Shown one piece after another: positions 18,748 to 28,032 of a DNA stretch of 64,000 nt; position 1 is the stretch's first letter, and every line of letters starts with the position of its first letter. A program made the position numbers and the translations under genes. The DNA is from Novispirillum itersonii. GTDB lineage: Bacteria > Pseudomonadota > Alphaproteobacteria > Rhodospirillales > Rhodospirillaceae. The notes below the pieces were generated by a model that was not told the DNA's origin, did no database searches, and worked only from the letters and a program-made list of their open reading frames with translations. The DNA is taken from NCBI RefSeq assembly GCF_014205675.1, contig NZ_JACIIX010000010.1, positions 124,001 through 188,000 on the forward strand, given 5' to 3'.

Positions 18748-19824
18748 ATGCAGCCGCAGCAGAAACCCCACCGCATCGCGGTGATCCCCGGTGACGGCAT
18801 CGGACAGGAAGTGATGGTCGAAGGGGTGCGCACCCTGGAGGCGGTCAGCGCCGCCGCCGGGGTGCCGTTGCAGCTCGACTGGTTCGATTTCGCCTCCTGC
18901 GACTACTACCTTGCCCATGGCCGGATGCTGCCGGAAAACTGGTTCGAGATCCTCAGCCGCTACGATGCCATTTTCTTCGGGGCGGTCGGCTGGCCGGAGA
19001 AAGTGCCGGACCATATTTCCCTGTGGGGGTCGCTGCTCCAGTTCCGGCGGTCGTTTGACCAGTATGTCAATTTGCGGCCGGTGCGGCTGATGCCGGGGGT
19101 GCCGTGCCCGCTGGCCGGGCGGACGCCGGGCGAGATTGATTTCTACGTGGTGCGGGAGAACACCGAAGGGGAATATACCGCCCTCGGCGGGCGGATGTTT
19201 GAAGGCACCGACCGCGAGGTGGTGATTCAGGAAACGGTGATGAGCCGGACCGGCGTTGACCGCATCCTGCGCTATGCCTTCGATCTGGCCCAAAGCCGCC
19301 CGAAGAAACACCTGACCGCCGCCACCAAGTCCAACGGGATCGCCATTTCCATGCCGTACTGGGATGAGCGCTGTGCCGCCATGGCGGCCCATTACCCCGA
19401 TGTGCGGCACGACAAGTACCATATTGATGCCCTGACCGCGCAGTTTGTGCTGCACCCGGACCGTTTCGATGTGGTGGTGGCCTCCAACCTGTTCGGCGAT
19501 ATCCTGTCCGACCTTGGTCCGGCCTGCACCGGCACCATCGGCATTGCCCCGTCAGCCAACATCAATCCGACCGGGGCGCATCCGTCGCTGTTTGAGCCGG
19601 TGCATGGTTCCGCTCCCGATATTGCCGGGCAGGGCATTGCCAATCCGGTCGGGCAGATCTGGACGGCGGCGATGATGCTGGAACATCTGGGCGAACCGGC
19701 GGCGGCGGCGCGGATCATGGCGGCGATTGAACGGGTTCTGCTGTCCCCGGCCGGGCGGACCCGGGATCTGGGCGGTACGGCGGATACCGTCACCTGCGGC
19801 AAGGCGATTGTGGCGGAGCTGTAA
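18748..19824 (+). CDS. Tartrate dehydrogenase / decarboxylase or D-malate dehydrogenase
   Basis: NAD-dependent beta-decarboxylating dehydrogenase of the isocitrate/isopropylmalate family, 358 residues. Seen: IAVIPGDGIGQEVM near the N-terminus, FFGAVGWPEKVPDHISLWG, VRENTEGEYTALGG, the ASNLFGDILSDLG metal site, and LFEPVHGSAPDIAGQGIANP. The DHISLWG loop (rather than an isopropylmalate-type loop) and the absence of leuCD nearby favour the TtuC/DmlA group acting on tartrate or D-malate. The RBS is GAAGG eight bases upstream. A strong terminator follows. Confidence 0.85.
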   Translation: MQPQQKPHRIAVIPGDGIGQEVMVEGVRTLEAVSAAAGVPLQLDWFDFASCDYYLAHGRMLPENWFEILSRYDAIFFGAVGWPEKVPDHISLWGSLLQFRRSFDQYVNLRPVRLMPGVPCPLAGRTPGEIDFYVVRENTEGEYTALGGRMFEGTDREVVIQETVMSRTGVDRILRYAFDLAQSRPKKHLTAATKSNGIAISMPYWDERCAAMAAHYPDVRHDKYHIDALTAQFVLHPDRFDVVVASNLFGDILSDLGPACTGTIGIAPSANINPTGAHPSLFEPVHGSAPDIAGQGIANPVGQIWTAAMMLEHLGEPAAAARIMAAIERVLLSPAGRTRDLGGTADTVTCGKAIVAEL

Positions 19825-19832
19825 GAAAAACA

Positions 19833-19866
19833 CCCCCTGCCTGTGATCAGGCAGGGGGCTTTCTTC
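19833..19866. terminator. Strong bidirectional rho-independent terminator
   Basis: CCCCCTGCCTG (19833-19843), loop TGAT, CAGGCAGGGGG (19848-19858): an 11-bp perfect stem followed by CTTTCTTC, and preceded by GAAAAA, which gives a U-tract on the other strand. It sits between convergent genes (dehydrogenase and GNAT) and can end both. Confidence 0.88.
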
Positions 19867-19885
19867 AGGGGATGGGAGGGGGGCT

Positions 19886-20791
19886 TCAGCCGAGGGTCTG
19901 GGCGACCAGACCATAGGTCAGCGGTGCCCCGGCCTGCTGTCCGGTGGTCCACGAACAGCCCAGTGTCATGGTGGTGACGGTATCAAACAGGGCGATGCCG
20001 CTGGTCACCACAAGGTCGGAGAACGGGGTGCCCTTCGGCTGGCGGGTGTCAATCCGCAGGAACCGGCCCTGATAGGCGTCCAGATGCGGATGCATCACGA
20101 TCATGGCGTCGCGGTCATCGGCGGCCACCAGCGGGCCGACCACATGGCCACGCCCGAAGCGGCGGCACAGGCTGAAGGCGACGATGGTGCCGTTGCGTTC
20201 CAGCACCACCCCGGTGGACAGCGGAAACAGCCGCTGCATCAGAACGGTCCGCCCGGCCCGGAACGCCTGCCGGTCCAGCGCGGTCAGGGCGGCGTGGTCT
20301 TCCGGCGTGACCGGACGCAGGATTTCCCCGGCGGTCAGCTCCGGCGGCGGCGGCGGGTCCTGCACCTCGCCCTGATGCTGGTAGACCGTGGCTTCGTCGC
20401 GGAAACCGAGGGAGCGGTACAGGCGTTCCGCCGGGCGGGTGGCATTCAGGCCCAGCCGGTAGCCCTGCAAATCAGCCAGCGCATGCTGCATCAGCCATTG
20501 CGCCGCCCCGTGCATCTGAAGGCGGGGGGAGGTGATCACCATGCCGATGGTGGCGAAGCGGTCCTCCTCCGGGAACCACATCGCCGAGCCGACGATCCGC
20601 CCGATGTCATCGACGGCGGCAATGCCACGGCCGCTGTCCCGCATGAATTGCCAGTCCTCGGACCGGTGCGGCCATCTGACGCTGATCGACAGGGCGTGCA
20701 GCTGGGCCAGATCGGCCCCGGCGATGTCGATGGCGGAAAGCTGGAACGACTCAAGCTGCATGGATTCGGAAATGGCTTCGGACACGGTCAT
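19886..20791 (-). CDS. Double-domain GNAT acetyltransferase
   Basis: 301 residues. The N-terminal GNAT domain (about 15-140) has the core RIVGSAMWFPEEDRFATIGMV and RPAERLYRSLGFRDE. A second, diverged GNAT-like domain (about 155-300) contains LTALDRQAFRAGRTVLMQRL. The acetyl-CoA loop R/Q-x-x-G-x-G is degenerate here (SPRLQMHGAAQWL), so catalysis is uncertain. It is paralogous to the protein at 28909-29763. The ATG at 20791 is only two bases from GTGAGG; the GTG at 20785 has better spacing and may be the true start. Confidence 0.75.
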   Translation of the reverse strand: MTVSEAISESMQLESFQLSAIDIAGADLAQLHALSISVRWPHRSEDWQFMRDSGRGIAAVDDIGRIVGSAMWFPEEDRFATIGMVITSPRLQMHGAAQWLMQHALADLQGYRLGLNATRPAERLYRSLGFRDEATVYQHQGEVQDPPPPPELTAGEILRPVTPEDHAALTALDRQAFRAGRTVLMQRLFPLSTGVVLERNGTIVAFSLCRRFGRGHVVGPLVAADDRDAMIVMHPHLDAYQGRFLRIDTRQPKGTPFSDLVVTSGIALFDTVTTMTLGCSWTTGQQAGAPLTYGLVAQTLG

Positions 20792-20830
20792 ACCTCACGG
20801 TCTTTCCGGCGGAAGCGCCGGTAGGACAAT

Positions 20831-20867
20831 TCGACCATACAGCACAGGGCCTTATGATCGACCATAC
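20831..20867. promoter_or_regulatory. Direct repeat pair TCGACCATAC upstream of the GNAT gene
   Basis: TCGACCATAC occurs at 20831-20840 and again at 20858-20867, 27 bp start to start, in the divergent region between the GNAT gene and the ArgE-like gene. Identity over ten bases at this distance is unlikely by chance and suggests regulator binding. No regulator gene is adjacent. Confidence 0.35.
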
Positions 20868-21045
20868 GGAAGAACCCTGACGGGTCAAGGTCAGACTACC
20901 GAAAGGCGCACCGTATATTCCGCTCTCGCCCCGGCAGATGCAGCATGATCGGGCTGAAAAGTGCCCGTTTTCGGCATCTTTGGCTGCGGGGGCTGGCCCA
21001 GTGTTCTGACAGCACTGAGACATGCCGACTGCCGGGGCGCACACA

Positions 21046-22170
21046 ATGAACGTTGTCGAGATTCTGGACCGCCTGATCGCCTTTCCGTCGGTGGTCGGCA
21101 CCCCCAACCACGAAATCGCCGGATGGATCCGGGAGTATGCCGAACAGCACGGGGCGACGGTGACGGTCCTGCCGGGGCCGGAAGGCGACCGGGTCAACCT
21201 GTTCGCCACCCTCGGCCCGGCGGATGTGCCGGGCTATATCCTGTCCGGCCACATGGATGTGGTGCCCCCCAACGACCCGACCAACAGCCGGGACCTGTTC
21301 CGCATGCAGCGGGTCGGCACCCGGCTGTACGGGCGCGGGGCCAGCGACATGAAGGGCTATCTGGCGGCCATGCTGGCCTGTCTGGACTCCCTGCGCGGCA
21401 AGACCCTGAAACAGCCGCTGCATCTGGCCTTTTCCTATGACGAGGAAGCGGGCTGCCGGGGTGCCCCGCACATGATCAGCCGCCTGCCGGAGCTGTGCGC
21501 CCGGCCTTTGGGGGCGATCATCGGCGAACCCAGCGGTCTTCAGGCGATCTGCGCCCACAAGGGCAAGGCGGCGGTGCGGCTGACCGTGCGGGGCCGCACC
21601 GGCCATTCCTCCCGCCCCGATCAGGGGCTGAACGCCATCCACGCCCTGACCGAGGTGCTGGGCACGGCGGTGCAGACCGCCCGCAGCCTGACCGCCGGGC
21701 CGTTGGATCCGGTGTTTGAGCCGCCCTATTCCACCCTTCAGGTCGGCACCGTCCGGGGCGGGCAGTCGGTGAACATCATCCCCGATCTCTGCACGGCGGA
21801 TCTGGAGGCCCGGGCCATTGCCGGAGTGGTGCCGCTGGAGATTCTGGAACCGATCCGCCAGCATCTGACCCGCCTGCCGGAACAGGGCTATGAGGTGGAC
21901 TGGACCGTTCTCAGCAATTACCCGTCGATGTCGCTGCCGCAGGAGTCTGACCTTGCCCGGCTGATGGTGGAGCTGACCGGCCTGCCGCCGCTGGCGGCGG
22001 TCAGCTATGGCACCGAGGCCGGACTGTTTCAGGCTGCCGGGATCGACGCCATCATCTGCGGGCCGGGGGACATCGCCCATACCCACAAGCCCGATGAATT
22101 CATTGAGACCGCCGAGCTGGAGGCCTGCCAACAGATGCTGGAACGGCTGACCGCCCGGCTGGTGGCCTGA
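21046..22170 (+). CDS. Acetylornithine deacetylase / M20 family metallohydrolase (ArgE-like)
   Basis: 374 residues from ATG 21046. M20 metal ligands are visible in order: His in [10 protein letters not shown], Asp in [11 protein letters not shown], the Glu pair in [12 protein letters not shown], Glu in IIGEPSGL and His in [12 protein letters not shown] dimerisation domain lies in the middle ([21 protein letters not shown]). The closest type is ArgE, releasing acetate from N-acetylornithine. In this catabolic setting the real substrate may be another N-acyl amino acid; that is inference. Confidence 0.82.
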   Translation: MNVVEILDRLIAFPSVVGTPNHEIAGWIREYAEQHGATVTVLPGPEGDRVNLFATLGPADVPGYILSGHMDVVPPNDPTNSRDLFRMQRVGTRLYGRGASDMKGYLAAMLACLDSLRGKTLKQPLHLAFSYDEEAGCRGAPHMISRLPELCARPLGAIIGEPSGLQAICAHKGKAAVRLTVRGRTGHSSRPDQGLNAIHALTEVLGTAVQTARSLTAGPLDPVFEPPYSTLQVGTVRGGQSVNIIPDLCTADLEARAIAGVVPLEILEPIRQHLTRLPEQGYEVDWTVLSNYPSMSLPQESDLARLMVELTGLPPLAAVSYGTEAGLFQAAGIDAIICGPGDIAHTHKPDEFIETAELEACQQMLERLTARLVA

Positions 22171-22187
22171 GCGGGGAACGGCGCGTC

Positions 22188-23111
22188 ATGACCTTTCTGT
22201 TCAACTCCGACCGCACGCGCGGTCAGGTTTTCGCCGATGCCTTCGCCGCCGCCCTGCCGGAGGTGCCGTTTTCGATGGATCCGGCGACGGTGGATCCCGA
22301 TGCCGTCCGCTATCTGCTGACATGGACGGTGCCGCCGGATCTGGCCCGCTACCGCAATCTGCGGGTGCTGTTCTCCATCGGGGCCGGGGTTGACCAGCTG
22401 GCGCTGGATCAGCTGCCGCCGCACCTGACCGTGGTGCGGATGGTGGAAGACGGCATCGTGCGGATGATGCAGGAATATGTGGTGATGGCGGTGCTGGCCG
22501 CCCATCGTAACCTTCCGGCTTACCGCAATCAGCAGCAGCAGGGGGTCTGGCGCAGCCTGCCGGTGCGGCAGGCGGCAGAGCGCCGGGTCGGGGTTCTGGG
22601 GCTGGGTCAGCTGGGGACCGCCGTACTGCGGCAGCTGCGGCCGTTCGGATTTCCGCTGATGGGCTGGAGCCGCTCCGGCCGGGGGCTGGACGGTGTGGAC
22701 TGCTACAGCGGCGATGCCGGGTTGCCGCTGTTCCTGTCCCGCTGCGATATTCTGATCTGTCTGTTGCCGCTGACCGCTGAAACCAGGGGATTCCTCAATG
22801 CACGGCTGTTTTCGGTCCTGCCCGCCGGGGCCAGCCTGATCCATGTCGGGCGCGGGCCGCAGCTCGATCCGGCGGCCCTGCTGGACGCCCTCGACAGCGG
22901 CCATCTCGCCAGTGCCATCCTTGATGTCACCGACCCGGAGCCGCTGCCGCCGGAGCATCCGCTGTGGGCGCACCCGCAGGTGATGATCACCCCGCATATC
23001 GCCAGCGTCACCCAGCCGGTGACAGCAGCGCAGGCGGTGATTGCCAACATCCGCCGCCATCTGGCCGGCCAGCCGATGCTGGGCGAGATCGACCGCCTGC
23101 GCGGCTACTGA
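22188..23111 (+). CDS. D-2-hydroxyacid dehydrogenase, glyoxylate/hydroxypyruvate reductase A type
   Basis: 307 residues. The NAD(P)-binding motif is [17 protein letters not shown] with WSRSGRG after it. Catalytic residues lie in HVGRGPQLD (Arg), the [13 protein letters not shown] Glu region and the ITPHIASVT His. The short N-terminal domain (SIGAGVDQL) and overall length fit GhrA rather than SerA. It follows the ArgE-like gene by 17 bp and precedes the cupin by 47 bp, so it is likely co-transcribed. Confidence 0.82.
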   Translation: MTFLFNSDRTRGQVFADAFAAALPEVPFSMDPATVDPDAVRYLLTWTVPPDLARYRNLRVLFSIGAGVDQLALDQLPPHLTVVRMVEDGIVRMMQEYVVMAVLAAHRNLPAYRNQQQQGVWRSLPVRQAAERRVGVLGLGQLGTAVLRQLRPFGFPLMGWSRSGRGLDGVDCYSGDAGLPLFLSRCDILICLLPLTAETRGFLNARLFSVLPAGASLIHVGRGPQLDPAALLDALDSGHLASAILDVTDPEPLPPEHPLWAHPQVMITPHIASVTQPVTAAQAVIANIRRHLAGQPMLGEIDRLRGY

Positions 23112-23158
23112 CTGTCTTTTCCTTGTCCCGCATCCCCCTTTCTCAAAGGCTCCCGATC

Positions 23159-23533
23159 ATGACCGATGTCGCCAAGTCCGACCTGCTGAAGACCGTTGAT
23201 GTCAATCCGTCCACCACGCCGAAAGTGTCCGGCCCGCTGCCGGAACGTCTGATTGCCGGGGATCCGGAATTCACCTGCTGGCCGCTGGATGTCTGCCGGG
23301 GCGAGATGATCCACACCGGCATCTGGCAGGCCACCCCGGGCGAAACCCGCTCGATCAAGGGCGGATCGTTCGAGTTCTGCCACATCCTGTCCGGCGTGGT
23401 GGAAATCACCCCCGATGGCGGTGCTCCGGTGACCTATCGCGCCGGGGACAGCTTCATCATGAAGCCGGGCTTCACCGGGGTGTGGAAGACGGTGGAGACC
23501 GTCCGCAAGATCTACGTCACCGTGATGGAATGA
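23159..23533 (+). CDS. Cupin-domain protein (DUF861 type)
   Basis: 124 residues from ATG 23159. A single small cupin barrel is seen in GSFEFCHILSGVVEITPDGG, YRAGDSFIMKPGFTGVWKTVE and YVTVME. This matches the cupin-3/DUF861 group often placed next to amine-oxidising flavoenzymes and aldehyde dehydrogenases. The metal-binding His set is incomplete, so an enzymatic role is unclear. The frame extends upstream into the preceding gene, but that part has no coding character. Confidence 0.7.
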   Translation: MTDVAKSDLLKTVDVNPSTTPKVSGPLPERLIAGDPEFTCWPLDVCRGEMIHTGIWQATPGETRSIKGGSFEFCHILSGVVEITPDGGAPVTYRAGDSFIMKPGFTGVWKTVETVRKIYVTVME

Positions 23534-23567
23534 TCCCCTGCGGCCATCAGCATAAGGATCCGCCGTC

Positions 23568-25031
23568 ATGACCCTGAGTTTCGATCCCGACAGCCTGACT
23601 CTGCCCCGGGCCCATTTCATCGGCGGGGCCTATGTTCCGGCGGCGGAGGGGATGACCCTGCACCGCCCGTCAGATGGGCAGGCCTTTGCCGACTGTCCGG
23701 TGGCCGATGCGGCGCTGGTTGATCAGGCGGTGCAGACCGCCCGCACCGCGCTGGCCACCAGCGGCTGGGGCAGCGTCCGCCCGCGGGAGCGGACCCGGGT
23801 GTTGCAGCGCTGGGCTGACCTGATTGAGCAGGACGGCCCGACGCTGGCGAAACTGGAGGCGGTGGCCTCCACCCGCCCGGTCGGCCACCTGATCGCCGGG
23901 GATATTGCCGTCACCGCCGAACAGATCCGCTTCTTTGCCGAATTTGCTGACAAGGAAGGTAGCGCCGTGGTGCCGACCGACGGCACCAGTTTCGGCATGA
24001 TCCTGACCGAACCTTATGGGGTGGTCGGGGCGATCACACCGTGGAACTTTCCGCTGTCGATGGCGGGGTGGAAGCTGGGTCCGGCGCTGGCGGCGGGCAA
24101 CGCCGTGGTGCTGAAGCCATCGGAAATGACCCCCTTCGCCACCCTGCGCATGGCGGAACTGGCGGTACAGGCCGGGGTTCCCGCCGGGTTGATTAATATT
24201 GTGCTGGGCGATGGCCCGACCACCGGCACCGCCCTGACCGGCCACCCGGACATTGCCAAGGTCAGCTTCACCGGGTCCACCGGGGCCGGGGCGGCGATTA
24301 TGGCCAATATCGCCCGCACCGGCGTCAAGCCGATGACGCTGGAACTGGGGGGCAAAAGCCCGCAGGTGGTGTTTGCAGATGCGGATCTCGACCGCACCGC
24401 CGCCGCCATCGCCGGAAGCATCCTGTCCAATGCCGGGCAGGCCTGTGTTGCCGGGTCGCGGGTGATCGTGCAGGACAGCGTGGCGGAGGCCCTGACCGAA
24501 CGCCTGCTGGCCCGGATGGCGGCAATTCGCCCCGGCCCGACCTGGGACGAGACCACCGACTATGCGCCGATCATCTCCGAACGGCAGATCAGCCGGATGG
24601 AAAGCATTGTCGAGGCCAGCCGGGCCGCCGGGGCAGAGTGCCTGACCGGCGGGGCGCGGCTGGACCGGCCGGGGTATTTCTACGCCCCGACCCTGCTGGC
24701 CGGGGTGACGGAACAGTCTCCGGCGGTGCGGGAGGAAATCTTCGGCCCGGTGCTGACCCTGCAAACCTTCCATGAGGAGGATGAGGCGCTGGCGCTGGCC
24801 GATCATCCGACCTACGGGCTGGCCGCCGGGCTGTTCACCCGGGATCTGTCGCGGGCGATCCGCCTGACGCAGGCCCTTCAGGCCGGGACCGTCTGGGTCA
24901 ACCGCTACAGCCGGTCCCGCGATCACATCCTGCCGACCGGTGGTTACCGCCAGTCCGGGATCGGCAAGGATCTGGGGCGGGAGGCCTACCACGCCAACCG
25001 CAAGAGCAAGAGCGTGCTGATCGGCCTGTAA
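23568..25031 (+). CDS. NAD(P)-dependent aldehyde dehydrogenase (PuuC-like)
   Basis: 487 residues. ALDH signatures are intact: ITPWNFPLSMAGWKLGPALA, the LELGGKSPQVVF Glu, the catalytic Cys in NAGQACVAGSRV, and EEIFGPVLTLQTF. The RBS AAGGAT is present. Context (oxidase, transaminase, GabD-like enzyme) suggests oxidation of an aminoaldehyde such as gamma-glutamyl-aminobutyraldehyde or 4-aminobutanal. The exact substrate is inference; the family is certain. Confidence 0.83.
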   Translation: MTLSFDPDSLTLPRAHFIGGAYVPAAEGMTLHRPSDGQAFADCPVADAALVDQAVQTARTALATSGWGSVRPRERTRVLQRWADLIEQDGPTLAKLEAVASTRPVGHLIAGDIAVTAEQIRFFAEFADKEGSAVVPTDGTSFGMILTEPYGVVGAITPWNFPLSMAGWKLGPALAAGNAVVLKPSEMTPFATLRMAELAVQAGVPAGLINIVLGDGPTTGTALTGHPDIAKVSFTGSTGAGAAIMANIARTGVKPMTLELGGKSPQVVFADADLDRTAAAIAGSILSNAGQACVAGSRVIVQDSVAEALTERLLARMAAIRPGPTWDETTDYAPIISERQISRMESIVEASRAAGAECLTGGARLDRPGYFYAPTLLAGVTEQSPAVREEIFGPVLTLQTFHEEDEALALADHPTYGLAAGLFTRDLSRAIRLTQALQAGTVWVNRYSRSRDHILPTGGYRQSGIGKDLGREAYHANRKSKSVLIGL

Positions 25032-25100
25032 GACCGATCCTGTCAAAGGGTGGCCTGTCAGCCCCTGAAGCCAGTTCCCCCCTGAGGAAAGAGAGATGCG

Positions 25101-26558
25101 ATGCTGTCTTTGAAAGACCCCGGCCTGTTCCGTCAGCAGGCCCTGATCAACGGGGTATGGTGCAACGCCGCCTCCGGCCGGGCGGTGGCGGTGACCAATC
25201 CGGCGACCGGAACCGATCTCGGCACCGTGCCGGATCTCGGTCCCGGGGAAACCCGGGTGGCGATTGATGCCGCCAACGCCGCCTTCACCGGCTGGCGGAA
25301 GCGCACCCATGCCGACCGGGCGGCCCTGCTGGAAGCCTGGCACGACCTGATGCTGGAGAATCTGGAGGATCTGGCCCTGATCCTGACGCTGGAACAGGGC
25401 AAACCGCTGGCCGAGGCGCGGGGGGAAATCCGTTACGGGGCCTCCTTCGTCAAATGGTTCGCTGAGGAAGCGCGGCGGATCGGCGGCGGCACCGTTCCGT
25501 CCCCGACGCCGGACCGGCGGATCGTGCTGCTGAAGGAACCGGTCGGGGTGTGCGGCATCATCACCCCGTGGAACTTCCCCAATGCGATGATCACCCGCAA
25601 GGTGGCCCCGGCGCTGGCGGCGGGCTGCACCGTGGTGATCAAGCCATCGGACTTCACCCCCTATTCGGCGTTGGCGCTGGGTGTGCTGGCGGAACGGGCC
25701 GGGATTCCCGCCGGGGTGATCAACATCGTCACCGGCCTGCCGACCGATATCGGGGCGGAACTGATGGCCAACCTGACGGTGCGCAAGCTGTCGTTCACCG
25801 GGTCCACCCGGGTCGGGGCGCTGCTGATGCGCGGCGCGGCTGACAGTATCAAGCGCCTGAGTCTGGAACTGGGCGGCAATGCGCCGTTCATCGTCTTTGA
25901 TGATGCGGATCTCGACAGCGCGGTGGAAGGGGCCCTGATCTCCAAGTTCCGCAACGGCGGGCAGACCTGCGTCTGTGCCAACCGCATTCTGGTGCAGGCC
26001 GGGGTTTACGATGCCTTTGCCGTCAGGCTGGCGGCCCGGGTTTCGGCCCTGCGGGTCGGCCCCGGCACGGCGGACGGGGTTGATATCGGCCCGATGATCA
26101 ATCCGGCGGCGCTGGACAAGATCAACCGTCATGTGGCGGACGCGCTGGATAAGGGGGCAACCGTGCTGTCGTCCTGCGTCGCCGGTCCGGCGGGCGGCCA
26201 GTATGCCACCCCGGTGGTGCTGGGCGGGGCAACGGCGGAGATGCTGCTGGCCAGCGAGGAAACCTTTGGCCCGGTGGCCCCGCTGTTCCGCTTCGAGACG
26301 GAAGAGGAGGCGATTGCGCTCGCTAACGGCACCCCGTTCGGTCTGGCCGCCTATTTTTACACCGAAAGCCTGAAGCGGGCGTGGCGGGTCGGCGAGGCGC
26401 TGGAAGCCGGGATGATCGGCCTCAACACCGGGGCGATTTCCACCGAGGTGGCCCCCTTCGGCGGCATCAAGCAGTCCGGTCTGGGCCGGGAAGGGGCGCA
26501 GTGCGGGATTGAGGAATATCTGGAACTGAAGACGTTCCACATCGGCGGTCTGGGATAA
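25101..26558 (+). CDS. gabD: Succinate-semialdehyde dehydrogenase
   Basis: 485 residues of the GabD class. It has EQGKPLAEARGEIRYGASF (typical of succinate-semialdehyde dehydrogenases), ITPWNFPNAMITRKVAPALA, the LELGGNAPFIVF Glu, the catalytic Cys in NGGQTCVCANR, and ETFGPVAPLFRF. Ends 34 bp before a terminator. It would convert succinate semialdehyde from 4-aminobutyrate to succinate, closing putrescine breakdown. Confidence 0.88.
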   Translation: MLSLKDPGLFRQQALINGVWCNAASGRAVAVTNPATGTDLGTVPDLGPGETRVAIDAANAAFTGWRKRTHADRAALLEAWHDLMLENLEDLALILTLEQGKPLAEARGEIRYGASFVKWFAEEARRIGGGTVPSPTPDRRIVLLKEPVGVCGIITPWNFPNAMITRKVAPALAAGCTVVIKPSDFTPYSALALGVLAERAGIPAGVINIVTGLPTDIGAELMANLTVRKLSFTGSTRVGALLMRGAADSIKRLSLELGGNAPFIVFDDADLDSAVEGALISKFRNGGQTCVCANRILVQAGVYDAFAVRLAARVSALRVGPGTADGVDIGPMINPAALDKINRHVADALDKGATVLSSCVAGPAGGQYATPVVLGGATAEMLLASEETFGPVAPLFRFETEEEAIALANGTPFGLAAYFYTESLKRAWRVGEALEAGMIGLNTGAISTEVAPFGGIKQSGLGREGAQCGIEEYLELKTFHIGGLG

Positions 26559-26591
26559 CCGGTCTCCGGGGTGTTTCAGCCCGCGACAACA

Positions 26592-26632
26592 ACGGCCCCG
26601 GAGGGGGGGACCTCTCCGGGGCCGTCTGTTTT
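26592..26632. terminator. Rho-independent terminator between gabD and the oxidase gene
   Basis: ACGGCCCCGGAG (26592-26603) pairs perfectly with CTCCGGGGCCGT (26614-26625) around a 10-base loop, followed by CTGTTTTTG. It separates convergent genes and ends gabD transcription; on the other strand an A/T tract is less clear. Confidence 0.85.
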
Positions 26633-26650
26633 TGTTGTGGACTCTGGGGG

Positions 26651-27925
26651 TTACTGGATTTTATCGAGGACCTTGTAATAGAGGCCGACCAGCGGCAGGA
26701 ACCACGGCTTGCCGAAGTGCCCGGGCACGGCGGGCCAGTCCAGCCCGTCCAGCGGGTTGGCCGGGGCCTTGCCCAGCAGGGTATCGGCCATGGTGATGCC
26801 AAGCTGGGTGGATAGCTGCGCCCCATGGCCGGAATAGCCCATGGCGTACCACACCCCGTCGGCATACCCGGCGCGGGGATAGCGGTCCTTGGTCATATCG
26901 ACCAGTCCGCCCCAGCAGTAAGACGTTTCCACCCCGGCCAGCTGCGGGAAGATCTGCGTCATCGCCTGCCGCAGGATCGCCCCGCTGCGGGCATCCGACC
27001 GCTGGTCGGAGGTGGCGGAGAACCGGGCCCGGCCCCCGAAGATCAGCCGGTTGTCCGGCGACAGGCGGAAGTAGTTGCCGATGTTCATCGAGGTGACGCA
27101 GGTGCGGTTGCCCGGCATCACGCTGGCAACTTCCAGCGCTGTCAGCGGGCGGGTGGCAATCAGAAAACTGCCGACCGAGATGATGCGGCGGCGGAAATAG
27201 GCAAACGGCCCGCTGGTATAGGCCCCGGTGGCGGCCAGCACCTGCGCCGCCCGCACGCTGCCGCGCGGGGTGGTCAGGGTGTGTTTTCCGCCGTTGACGC
27301 TGCGGCCGGTGACCGGGGCGTTCTCGTAGACCACCGCGCCATGGCGGGCGGCGGCGCTGGCGAGGCCGACGGCGTAGCGGCCCATGTGCATCATCGCGCT
27401 TTTCTTTGACAGCATCGCCCCGTGGAAGGGGGAACCGACCTCCTGTTCCAGATCCTTGGCGGACAGTAGGGCGGTGTCGGGATCGACCTCGGCGTGGATC
27501 GCCTCGAAATTGCGGGCGATGGCGTCAAAATGCTGCGGCTTGGAGGCCAGTTTCAGTTTTCCGGCGCGGCGGAAATCACAGGCGATGCCTTCCTCGGCGA
27601 TCAGGGCTTCGATGGTGTCGATGGAGTCATCGAGCATGCGGTACAGGGCCTTGGCCCGCTCCGCCCCCAGATGCGCCTTGGCGGCGATGAAGCTGTGGGC
27701 GAGGCCGTTGTTCAGGTGGCCGCCGTTGCGGCCGGAGGCCCCGCTGCCGACCGCTCCGGCCTCCAGCACCACCACGCGGGTGCCGTTTTTTGCCAGCGTA
27801 CGGGCGGCGGCCAGCCCGGTGAAGCCGCCGCCGATGACGGCGACATCATAGTCCCCGTCCACCGGTCCGGCGGTTGCCCCCGTGAAGGCCGGGGTGCTGT
27901 CATGCCAGTAAGACTCAAACTTCAT
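26651..27925 (-). CDS. puuB: FAD-dependent amine oxidoreductase, gamma-glutamylputrescine-oxidase-like
   Basis: 424 residues of the DAO/PuuB family. The FAD motif DVAVIGGGFTGLAAARTLAKNG is followed by EAGAVGSGASGRNGGHLNNGL, which is typical of PuuB (SGRNGG). C-terminal FAD contacts lie in WYAMGYSGHGAQLS. The ATG at 27925 has GAGG seven bases upstream; the frame extends to 27970 without coding signal. Expected to oxidise gamma-glutamylputrescine or a related amine, giving H2O2. No PuuA glutamine-synthetase-like gene is in the window, so free putrescine or another amine is possible. Confidence 0.78.
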   Translation of the reverse strand: MKFESYWHDSTPAFTGATAGPVDGDYDVAVIGGGFTGLAAARTLAKNGTRVVVLEAGAVGSGASGRNGGHLNNGLAHSFIAAKAHLGAERAKALYRMLDDSIDTIEALIAEEGIACDFRRAGKLKLASKPQHFDAIARNFEAIHAEVDPDTALLSAKDLEQEVGSPFHGAMLSKKSAMMHMGRYAVGLASAAARHGAVVYENAPVTGRSVNGGKHTLTTPRGSVRAAQVLAATGAYTSGPFAYFRRRIISVGSFLIATRPLTALEVASVMPGNRTCVTSMNIGNYFRLSPDNRLIFGGRARFSATSDQRSDARSGAILRQAMTQIFPQLAGVETSYCWGGLVDMTKDRYPRAGYADGVWYAMGYSGHGAQLSTQLGITMADTLLGKAPANPLDGLDWPAVPGHFGKPWFLPLVGLYYKVLDKIQ

Positions 27926-28032
27926 TGCCGGACCTCGCCCGCTGCGCCAGAAAGCCGGACAGGCCACCACCGCCGGGACAACCGGCCCCGGCGGTGGCGG
28001 ACATGCCCTGTTAAGACTGAAGGGATCCGGCC

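Noticed and set aside
23670-26540. 956-codon open frame on the minus strand
   Set aside because: It lies antisense to two well-supported aldehyde dehydrogenase genes. Long antisense frames are expected with such high GC third positions, and the translation is rich in Gln/His/Arg/Gly without any domain.
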